Source: WUQU01 sp038849025
GTDB taxonomy: Archaea > Thermoproteota > Bathyarchaeia > Bathyarchaeales > Bathycorpusculaceae
Reading direction: 5' to 3'
Assembly: GCA_038849025.1 (NCBI GenBank)
Contig: JAWCNE010000080.1
Span: 1 to 5,267 of the forward strand
Length of the DNA stretch: 5,267 nt
The notes beneath the pieces are model-generated. The model saw nothing but the letters and a program-made list of their open reading frames with translations. It searched no databases and had not been told where the DNA came from. The position numbers and the translations under genes were made by a program. Shown piece after piece: positions 1-5,256 of this stretch (position 1 is its first letter; each line of letters starts with the position of its first letter).

Positions 1-292
1 TATGATTTTTGAAAATTTTGTTCCGGAGAGAATCACATTAGGTTCGTTAAGGGGACTTCAAAGCACCATAAATAATGTCAAAGATAAATCATGGACCGTG
101 TTTCTAACAGAAAAATCAAATTGGGGCAAGAAAATCGACTTCAACACACGTTACAAGCTATATAGCACCCTCATAAATTATCTAAAGAACGAATACAACT
201 ATAGGAAAGTTGCGCTTTGTAAAGAAACCGTGGAAATGTGGAGTTCACTTGATATGGATTTTAAAACGATTCGATGTAATTGTCTGCTTTGA
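1..292 (+). CDS. SPL-like radical SAM family protein, C-terminal fragment (5' end outside window)
   Basis: This is the last ~96 codons of a gene that begins before the window. The first visible Met (position 2) aligns with the middle of the complete paralogue at 345-1421, so it is not a start codon. By hand alignment the two share about 37 identities over ~87 residues, including the blocks RITLGSLRGL, SNWGKK, CKETVEMW and the terminal CNC. The part that would hold the radical SAM CxxxCxxC motif is off-window, so catalytic competence cannot be judged. The gene stops at TGA 290-292, just two residues after CNC, whereas the paralogue has eight more. The next gene starts 52 bp downstream on the same strand with its own TATA-like box, so the two form a tandem pair. 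Membership in the family is fairly sure through the paralogue; the reaction is unknown. Confidence 0.8.
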   Translation, partial: MIFENFVPERITLGSLRGLQSTINNVKDKSWTVFLTEKSNWGKKIDFNTRYKLYSTLINYLKNEYNYRKVALCKETVEMWSSLDMDFKTIRCNCLL

Positions 293-310
293 GTAAATAA
301 TATCAACTTT

Positions 311-326
311 ACTTTAAATAATATTT
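311..326 (+). promoter_or_regulatory. TATA-like box for the radical SAM gene; probable leaderless start
   Basis: The A/T-rich element TTTAAATAATATT (313-325) is centred about 26 bp before the ATG at 345, the archaeal spacing from TATA box to transcription start. No Shine-Dalgarno-like purine run lies between it and the ATG. Together these suggest a transcript that begins at or next to the start codon. The region is A/T-rich anyway, so the box could be fortuitous. Confidence 0.45.
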
Positions 327-344
327 TACAAGTGCATATTTGGC

Positions 345-1421
345 ATGTCAAAAATCGAAAAGAGGAAAAAGCACAGGGAAGCCGCATACAAAGCATGGGC
401 AACTATGAAAAAAGAGAAAAGAGAAAAGGCAACGATTAAAACACAGAAAATCACAGAGTTTATTGAACCATCAGTAATCCAAAAAATAAAACACCCCGAA
501 ACATACCGTTTCCAGCAAGTGCAAAAGCTTGCTTGGAAAGGAAATCGAATTGTCCTACCTTTCCACAAGACGCCTCCAGATATTGCATGTGGAGTATTTT
601 GGGAATTAAGATGGGCGTATGGTTGCCCGTTGGATTGTAACTATTGCTATTTAAGAGGAACTATGCGGGGAAGAATGAAACCGCAATACGTTAAGACGGA
701 GCATGTTTTAGAAGCCTTAGATGAAGCCTTTACGAAAATTCCTTGGCCAACGATTTTTAATGCAGGTGAGCTGTCTGACGCCTTAATGAATCCTAAAATG
801 ATTATACCTATAGTTGACAAATTTGAGGAGCAAAATAAACACAAAATATATTTACTTACAAAATTTGGAATAAAAAATATCCAATTTCTGTTAGATAAAC
901 CTCGAAAACAAGTAATCTGTTGCTGGAGCATTAACGCCCCAACCGTCGCAAAATTATGGGAGAAGGCTGCGGCCTCTCCATACGAAAGAATTAAAGCTGC
1001 TACATTAGTGAAAAACGCTGGATACGACACAAGAATAAGAATAGACCCTATTTTCCCTATATCAAATTGGAAAGAGGAATACCATCACCTGATTAATGAG
1101 TTACTCTCGCATTTAACGCCCAACCGAATTATCCTTGGAACACCTAGAGGCTTGTGGAAAACGATAGAATACGCTAAGAGAGCTAATGTAGATATGTCAT
1201 GGGCTCAATTCTTCAGAGAACATACAAGTTGGGGGAAGAAATTATCTTTTGAACAGAGAAAAGAAATATACCAATTCCTTTTTAACAAGCTCGATTCAGC
1301 TGGATATCCTCTATCAAAAGTAACAATTTGTAAAGAAACAGTGGACATGTGGAATGCGCTAGGATTGCATTACACTCCTGGCATGTGCAATTGTTATGGA
1401 AAAAATGCTTTTGACCCATAA
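345..1421 (+). CDS. SPL-like radical SAM protein of the TcmP-associated type
   Basis: A 358-residue cytosolic protein. The radical SAM iron-sulfur cluster motif CxxxCxxC is GCPLDCNYCYL, with Cys94, Cys98 and Cys101; it would bind a [4Fe-4S] cluster and cleave S-adenosylmethionine to a radical. GELSDA (141-146) follows where the family has its GE-type SAM-binding stretch. The YCYL context and overall layout resemble spore photoproduct lyase, which repairs a UV thymine lesion, but substrate residues cannot be assigned here. The first ~35 residues are very basic (KRKKHREAAYKAW) and may contact nucleic acid. Near the C-terminus Cys329 (CKET) and Cys348/Cys350 (CNC) are conserved in the neighbouring paralogue and may bind a second metal or cluster. 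The ATG at 345 is chosen because a TATA-like box sits ~26 bp before it. It converges on tcmP, 22 bp separating the two stops. Family assignment is good; substrate and reaction are unknown. Confidence 0.85.
   Translation: MSKIEKRKKHREAAYKAWATMKKEKREKATIKTQKITEFIEPSVIQKIKHPETYRFQQVQKLAWKGNRIVLPFHKTPPDIACGVFWELRWAYGCPLDCNYCYLRGTMRGRMKPQYVKTEHVLEALDEAFTKIPWPTIFNAGELSDALMNPKMIIPIVDKFEEQNKHKIYLLTKFGIKNIQFLLDKPRKQVICCWSINAPTVAKLWEKAAASPYERIKAATLVKNAGYDTRIRIDPIFPISNWKEEYHHLINELLSHLTPNRIILGTPRGLWKTIEYAKRANVDMSWAQFFREHTSWGKKLSFEQRKEIYQFLFNKLDSAGYPLSKVTICKETVDMWNALGLHYTPGMCNCYGKNAFDP
1400..1405 (-). terminator. possible T-run terminator for tcmP
   Basis: On the minus strand a run of six T (plus-strand A at 1400-1405) lies about 40 nt past the tcmP stop, inside the 3' end of the convergent radical SAM gene. 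Archaeal termination often occurs at such oligo-T runs. No hairpin is evident. If used, the two convergent transcripts overlap by some tens of nucleotides. Confidence 0.25.
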
Positions 1422-1443
1422 AATTTTAGAATGTGTAAATGCT

Positions 1444-2559
1444 TTAACTCGAAAAGGTAATGCGACATCCATTTGGATATGAAAATTTTCTGCTCCTTCC
1501 AGTTACGTTAATTATTTTCGGCGGAATTGCTTGTTCCAAACACTTTAGAATCGCCTTTCTATATATAAAAGGCGTATCCACTATAACAAACCTACGTATT
1601 TCCTCTGATGAAACAGCTTTACCCCTAAAGTGTTCATAAACTGTTTGTGCCGCGCTTGGAATCCAATGGGGCGTATCTTGATAATTTATTATATAAGCCT
1701 GGTTAACATCCGTTATATCAGAAAATCTATAAGTCCCCCTAGGATCTACTTTCCACATAGCCTCTTTCATTACTTCCAGCCCTTTCCAGTGTTTTGTTCC
1801 ATACACCAAGTAATATATAACTTGATTATATGGACCAACCATTTCGAAGCTTCTGACGTATCTTGCTCCTCCGACTGTTTTCAGTTGCCTTTCATATAGT
1901 TTTAGAAGGAAGCTCACACGTTCCTCCTCTTTCATACTTCGAGCCTTTTTCCATTCATCAGTTGCATACAAGGCATTCAAAACTGGTTCACGTAATTCAT
2001 CCAAAAAACGCCTAACGAAACCGGCCATAAAAGTTATCAATACTTCACATTTATCATAGCTCATCATTCGCCCAATCAATTGCATAGGAAAACCCGAAAA
2101 GCCAAAGGGGTCCAGAAAAGCAAAGGTAGGAGCCAACTTTGCTCCTTTCTCTTCAAGATAATCTAGCACTCGTTCAAGCGTAGGTGCAAACTCCGAACTT
2201 TCAACAATGTATTTAATATTCTTTGGAAGATTTGGAAATTTTTGCTTCAGAATCATAGAGAGAATTTCTGCACGTTTTTTGTCTTTCTCGATAAAAAAGA
2301 ATATGATTTCTTTAAAGCGCTCAGAAAGCTTATGCTCTAGCGCCGTTTTTAAAGCTATAATCGGGGAACCAATTTCTCCGCCAGCATATAAACCAGGTCC
2401 AGCAAAACCGTCTAAGTATATTATTTTATCTTCCCATTTGAACAATATTGGAAACCATGCCTTAAGGTAGTTTTCTAAGATCACATGCTTGGCGCGGGTA
2501 TGCGGCTCAATAGGCCAAATTGTAGAGGAAACATTCAATGGTTGAGCCAACCTTATCAT
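1444..2559 (-). CDS. tcmP: three-Cys-motif partner protein TcmP
   Basis: A 371-residue protein with the hallmarks of TcmP: WPIEPHTRAKHVILENYLKAW from residue 15, the glycine-rich DGFAGPGLY (50-58) followed by GSP (64-66), FIEKDK (89-94), FLDPFG (148-153), and YYLVYGTKHWKGLEVMKE from 249. DGFAGPG, the acidic FIEKD strand end and DPFG sit where class I SAM-dependent methyltransferases have motifs I, II and IV, so a Rossmann methyltransferase-like fold is inferred; activity is unproven. The last ~65 residues look like a winged-helix tail ending YPNGCRITF. Families of this type are known as partners of three-Cys-motif radical SAM-like proteins, which fits the gene it converges on. Length and both ends look complete. 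No ribosome site precedes the ATG, while a TATA-like TTTATTTATC (2589-2598 on the plus strand) sits so that the leader would be only about 10 nt. Identity is secure, function unknown. Confidence 0.9.
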   Translation of the reverse strand: MIRLAQPLNVSSTIWPIEPHTRAKHVILENYLKAWFPILFKWEDKIIYLDGFAGPGLYAGGEIGSPIIALKTALEHKLSERFKEIIFFFIEKDKKRAEILSMILKQKFPNLPKNIKYIVESSEFAPTLERVLDYLEEKGAKLAPTFAFLDPFGFSGFPMQLIGRMMSYDKCEVLITFMAGFVRRFLDELREPVLNALYATDEWKKARSMKEEERVSFLLKLYERQLKTVGGARYVRSFEMVGPYNQVIYYLVYGTKHWKGLEVMKEAMWKVDPRGTYRFSDITDVNQAYIINYQDTPHWIPSAAQTVYEHFRGKAVSSEEIRRFVIVDTPFIYRKAILKCLEQAIPPKIINVTGRSRKFSYPNGCRITFSS

Positions 2560-2588
2560 AGAAGTAGGGGATGTTCTGGTTCTTATGT

Positions 2589-2598
2589 TTTATTTATC
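2589..2598 (-). promoter_or_regulatory. tcmP: TATA-like box upstream of tcmP
   Basis: Read leftward the element is GATAAATAAA, about 35 bp upstream of the tcmP ATG (2559). An archaeal start site ~26 bp downstream would fall near 2568, giving a very short leader, in keeping with the lack of a ribosome site. The surrounding DNA is A/T-rich, so this is a plausible but weak call. Confidence 0.35.
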
Positions 2599-2616
2599 TT
2601 GGCTTTTTATTGCCAA
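2599..2616. repeat. inverted repeat TTGGC-N8-GCCAA upstream of tcmP
   Basis: Arms 2599-2603 and 2612-2616 are perfectly complementary with an 8-nt A/T spacer. It abuts the TATA-like box of tcmP, a natural position for an operator. Five-base arms can arise by chance; the placement is the reason to list it. Confidence 0.35.
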
Positions 2617-2658
2617 TTTAATTTTTTGGTATTCCGTGTAGTTGTCATTTAATTTTTT
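2616..2658. repeat. 12-bp direct repeat ATTTAATTTTTT, 31 bp apart
   Basis: Two identical copies occupy 2616-2627 and 2647-2658. The 31-bp period is close to three helical turns, which would put both copies on the same face of the DNA. They lie between the regulator gene and tcmP. They could be regulator sites or promoter elements for tcmP; read rightward, their T6 runs could also stop transcription. Low complexity makes chance repetition possible. Nothing else is recognisable in the 130-bp spacer 2560-2689. Confidence 0.45.
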
Positions 2659-2689
2659 AAACAAATAGCTTCTAAACCGTAGCTTCTTC

Positions 2690-2854
2690 TCAACTATGAA
2701 CTTTTTCGGTTATGAGGCTTAGTTTTTCTGCGTATCGTAGGAATGCTATGCGTAGTGTTTCGCTTTCGCTTTGTCCCAGCTTCTGGCATATTCTGTCTAA
2801 TAGTTCTTTGTGTTGTGGGCTTAAAACAACCCTCACAATATGTTTTCTTGCCAC
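2690..2854 (-). CDS. small ribbon-helix-helix (CopG/Arc-type) regulator
   Basis: A 54-residue protein read from GTG 2854-2852 to TGA 2692-2690. It begins MARKHIVRVVLSPQHKELL and fits the ribbon-helix-helix fold: a short beta strand with alternating basic residues (KHIVRVVLS, 4-12), helix A (PQHKELLDRICQKLGQ, 13-28), a turn, then helix B with the typical SESETLRIAFLRY pattern (29-41) and a short tail. Such proteins bind DNA as dimers and usually repress their own or neighbouring promoters. An in-frame TAG lies just upstream and no ATG is available, so GTG is the only sensible start; AGGATGG (2868-2862) could be its ribosome site. It is co-directional with tcmP (130-bp gap) and divergent from the head protease gene, so it is a candidate regulator of either. 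An overlapping longer ORF in another frame (2694-2882) has basic, low-complexity residues and no family resemblance. Confidence 0.8.
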   Translation of the reverse strand: MARKHIVRVVLSPQHKELLDRICQKLGQSESETLRIAFLRYAEKLSLITEKVHS

Positions 2855-2884
2855 TTTTTGACCATCCTATTGCATAGTTCAATT

Positions 2885-2900
2885 TATGTTTTGTAACATA
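2885..2900. promoter_or_regulatory. candidate operator: palindrome TATGTT-TTGT-AACATA
   Basis: Six-base arms (2885-2890 and 2895-2900) are perfect inverted copies around a 4-base spacer. The site touches a TATA-like stretch and lies between the divergent regulator and head protease genes. A dimeric ribbon-helix-helix protein encoded next to it is the natural candidate ligand. No second copy was found by eye in the window. Confidence 0.45.
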
Positions 2901-2911
2901 TATTTTTATAG
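2898..2911. promoter_or_regulatory. A/T-rich TATA-like element readable in both directions
   Basis: Plus strand ATATATTTTTATAG; minus strand CTATAAAAATATAT. Leftward it would start transcription near 2880, about 26 nt ahead of the regulator's GTG. Rightward it would start transcription near 2925-2933, only just ahead of the protease TTG at 2936. Which strand is used, or both, cannot be told from sequence alone. Confidence 0.5.
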
Positions 2912-2946
2912 GGCAGAGCAGGTGAAAGGCGGGTTTTGGCTCTGCC
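2912..2946 (+). repeat. 8-bp perfect inverted repeat enclosing the protease ribosome site and start codon
   Basis: GGCAGAGC (2912-2919) and GCTCTGCC (2939-2946) are exact inverted copies; the 19-nt loop holds GGTGA (2921-2925) and TTG (2936-2938). Outer positions 2911/2947 and 2910/2948 could add a G-U and an A-U pair. In RNA it would form a GC-rich stem presenting the start site in its loop; in DNA it could be an operator. One such repeat per few kb is expected by chance, so position rather than rarity is the argument. Confidence 0.5.
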
Positions 2947-4234
2947 TTGGGAAGAAACCGACCAGTATATTCGCAGTGGGCATCGTAATCCAGAGGATTT
3001 TGAGCAGAACAGTTTTCGCACTATAACGCTTAGCGAGGATGAGGGCATTAAGGCGGTTGTTGGCAAGCTTAAGGGCGAAAACAAAACTACGGTGCAGAGC
3101 TATCTTTTTGACAAGGCCAAGAGCTGGAATGTTGAGAAAGCCAAAGCTTGGTTTGAGAAGCACCGTGAAACCGTGGTTAAGGAGCATTTCACGGCTATAT
3201 TTCCCTTTAAGGTTTTAGAGAAAATTGTTGACAAGCCCTTGCGCATTAAAGGCGTAGCCATGAAGGTTGGCATGAGCCGAAACTTGAATATTTACACGCC
3301 TGAAGAGCTTCAGGCTTTCGCATCCAAACTAGTTAATGCACCCTTCTACGTTGAGCATGTGGCTGTTCCAAACGCCATAGGCAAAGTTGTCAACGCCCAT
3401 TTTGACGGCGAAAACCTTTGGTATGAGGCTGAAATCTACGATGATGAAACAGCCGAGAAAATCCGCAAAGGCTTAATCCAGCATGTAAGCGTAGGCGCAG
3501 ACTACGAAACATTAGACATTTTAGACGGCAAAGTGCCTCATGGCTTGCATAACGCGGAATTAAGCCTTGTAGCTGTGCCGGGCATACCAGAAACCAACAT
3601 TCAAATTTTAGAAGGCTTAGGGCATGGGCAAAATGTGAAGGAGGCGGAGTGGGATACCGCCTACATTAACGATTTGCCAGATTCCGCTTTCGCCGTCATC
3701 AGCAAGGGCGGAACGAAGGATGAGCAGGGCAAAACTGTTCCAAGGACGCTTAGGCATTTGCCCCACCACAAGGCTGATGGAAGCTTAGACCTGCCTCATT
3801 TACGTAATGCTTTAGCTCGGTTGTCCCAGACGGACTTAACTCCTGAAGAGAGGGCTGAGGCTAAAAGGCATTTGTGCGCTCACGCTAAAGAGGCTGGAAT
3901 AGAAAGCGAAGTTTGTAGTGAAGCCGAAGAAACCTTAACGCAAGCACAGGAAAAGTCGCCATGCGAAAAAGCAAAAGAATCCTTAATGGCGAAAATTCAA
4001 GAACTGGAAAAACAAGTTGCAGATTTAAAGGCTAAGCAAACTCAAGCCAGCATTTCCGAAAGCCTTGTTCAAAAGCCTAAGGAGCCATTAATGCCAGTTC
4101 GAGAAGTCATAGCAATTCTTGAAGGCTTACTGCCAAGTCCAGCGGTTGAACATAGCACGCTTGGGATGCAGCGGATGTGCCAAGACATTCGCCGTGCTAT
4201 TTGGAAGCTTAAGGAGAGAAAGGCTGTTGGCTGA
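2936..4234 (+). CDS. prohead (head maturation) protease with extra N- and C-terminal modules
   Basis: A 432-residue virion-assembly protein, probably cleaving scaffold and capsid proteins inside the prohead. Start TTG 2936 is chosen because GGTGA ends 10 nt before it, an in-frame stop lies at 2909-2911, and no ATG or GTG is available between. Modules: (1) residues 2-78, LPWEETDQYIRSGHRNPEDF and QSYLFDK, a region seen at the front of some phage head proteins; (2) ~88-225, assemblin-like serine protease, with His141 in YVEHV and Ser185 in HVSVGADYE as likely catalytic residues and ELSLVAVPGIPETN (208-221) closing the fold; (3) ~238-325, a His-rich conserved module (WDTAYINDLPDSAFAVI, LRHLPHHKADG, LPHLRNALARLSQ); (4) ~335-370 coiled coil (KIQELEKQVADLKAK), then a helical tail with PSPAVEHSTLGMQRMCQDIR, possibly scaffold-like. 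The serine protease call follows known prohead protease architecture; exact catalytic residues are inferred. It opens a rightward operon. Confidence 0.82.
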   Translation: MALPWEETDQYIRSGHRNPEDFEQNSFRTITLSEDEGIKAVVGKLKGENKTTVQSYLFDKAKSWNVEKAKAWFEKHRETVVKEHFTAIFPFKVLEKIVDKPLRIKGVAMKVGMSRNLNIYTPEELQAFASKLVNAPFYVEHVAVPNAIGKVVNAHFDGENLWYEAEIYDDETAEKIRKGLIQHVSVGADYETLDILDGKVPHGLHNAELSLVAVPGIPETNIQILEGLGHGQNVKEAEWDTAYINDLPDSAFAVISKGGTKDEQGKTVPRTLRHLPHHKADGSLDLPHLRNALARLSQTDLTPEERAEAKRHLCAHAKEAGIESEVCSEAEETLTQAQEKSPCEKAKESLMAKIQELEKQVADLKAKQTQASISESLVQKPKEPLMPVREVIAILEGLLPSPAVEHSTLGMQRMCQDIRRAIWKLKERKAVG

Positions 4235-5243
4235 AAAGCTGGCTAATATTCCAGAGCCTGTTGGACAGGCTGCAATTTCTGGGCGTTACGTGTTCCGAGA
4301 TGACTTTGACAGCCTTGAACAGTGGGATATTATTGCTGGTTCGCCTAGCCTAGCGGACAGCATTCTTTCGCTTTCAGGAGCCAACACAGAAGTTAGAAGC
4401 AAACGGAAATTCCTCTACGGCATTTTAATAGTCATCGCAAAGGCTTCGGCATCTGGAAACTTGCGCATAGGCTTCGACGACGGCTTAAACGATTATGTTG
4501 TTTGGAGCGGAGGAAACCTACGCTACAAAAGCACCGTTGACCCAACAGAAGGAATAACAGCCGTTTCCATCACAGAAACCAGCTACAACGTTTTCGTAAT
4601 CCTCTGGGAACCAGACGCTATAGTGATATGGGTTAACGGAACCTTCTACGGACCATACCAGGGAAGCAAAATACCCAACAAGCCGTTATCCATAAGCCTC
4701 AAAAACCTCAGCACAGGCACAAGCCAAATAGACCTTGTAGCTGTTTACCCGGAGCTTGTTGGAACATGGCTCGGCGTAGGCTCTGGCGGAGCCCAAGCAA
4801 ACGTTGGCATACCCATATTACATGCTGGAGGCCTCGCCGCTGGAACCAACAGAATAGGCATAATTGTGCCTTCAGCCCGTCTCTTGGCCACGCCTTACAC
4901 GGATTCCACAACTGCGCTTGGAGCTAACGCTTCCTTTACTGGCACTTCTCGGGACACGCAGATAAGCAGCAGTTCACCCTACGACCATTACGCCTTTATT
5001 AACGTCCATGCTCTCAGCGACCAAGCTGGCACTTTAATGATTCAGGAAAGCCCAGACGGCTCAACATGGGTTACAGTGCGTAATCAAGCAACTCAAGCGG
5101 TTACAAATCCTGACGGCTCAACGGTGCAGGTGGCATCTATACAGCAGCATGCCATAACCTTGCGTTATGTTCGTGTAGCATATCGAAATGGCGGAACAGC
5201 CCAAACCAGCTTTAGGCTTAGCAGCCGTGTTTACGCCATATAA
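4227..5243 (+). CDS. virion structural protein with LamG-like and C-terminal beta-sandwich domains
   Basis: A 338-residue predicted beta-rich protein. TTG 4227 is preferred: GGAG (4213-4216) lies 10 nt upstream and it overlaps the protease stop by 8 nt, typical of translational coupling. The open frame reaches back to TTG 4119, but that would overlap the protease by 116 nt and adds a Cys-rich stretch unlike the rest. Residues ~23-175 look like a concanavalin/LamG-type jelly roll (FRDDFDSLEQWDIIAGS, EVRSKRKFLYG, IGFDDGLNDYVVW, IWVNGTF), a fold that often binds glycans. A Gly/Ala-rich linker (~180-235) follows. Residues ~245-338 resemble a beta-sandwich common in phage head-decoration or tail proteins (DQAGTLMIQESPDGSTW, ITLRYVRVAYRNGGTAQTSF). 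No signal peptide or membrane segment is seen. Position after the protease suggests a capsid decoration or adhesin role; the exact role is inferred. Confidence 0.72.
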   Translation: MAEKLANIPEPVGQAAISGRYVFRDDFDSLEQWDIIAGSPSLADSILSLSGANTEVRSKRKFLYGILIVIAKASASGNLRIGFDDGLNDYVVWSGGNLRYKSTVDPTEGITAVSITETSYNVFVILWEPDAIVIWVNGTFYGPYQGSKIPNKPLSISLKNLSTGTSQIDLVAVYPELVGTWLGVGSGGAQANVGIPILHAGGLAAGTNRIGIIVPSARLLATPYTDSTTALGANASFTGTSRDTQISSSSPYDHYAFINVHALSDQAGTLMIQESPDGSTWVTVRNQATQAVTNPDGSTVQVASIQQHAITLRYVRVAYRNGGTAQTSFRLSSRVYAI

Positions 5244-5244
5244 A

Positions 5245-5249
5245 GAGGA
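5245..5249 (+). promoter_or_regulatory. ribosome binding site GAGGA
   Basis: GAGGA immediately follows the TAA of the structural gene and lies 7 nt before an ATG at 5257, a strong site that supports a further gene in the same operon. Confidence 0.65.
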
Positions 5250-5256
5250 ATAAATA

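Noticed and set aside
647..1030. 127-codon minus-strand ORF
   Set aside because: It lies wholly opposite the radical SAM gene, including its CxxxCxxC region, and has no family features.
2571..2621. Plus-strand 16-codon hydrophobic mini-ORF
   Set aside because: A/T-rich intergenic DNA readily gives such stretches; there is no ribosome site and it overlaps the likely tcmP promoter.
2694..2882. 62-codon minus-strand ORF with an ATG
   Set aside because: It overlaps the ribbon-helix-helix gene in another frame and encodes basic low-complexity sequence; the other frame gives a clear fold.
2906..3187. Minus-strand ORFs across the start of the protease gene
   Set aside because: They are antisense to a well-supported gene, with no recognisable domain or ribosome site.
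4119..4226. N-terminal extension of the structural gene to TTG 4119
   Set aside because: It would overlap the protease gene by 116 nt, adds a Cys-rich stretch unlike the mature domains, and a better start with GGAG exists at 4227.
5055..5122. GACGGCTCAAC occurring twice (5055-5065, 5112-5122)
   Set aside because: Both encode the common beta-turn DGST in one protein; explained by protein repeat character rather than a DNA element.
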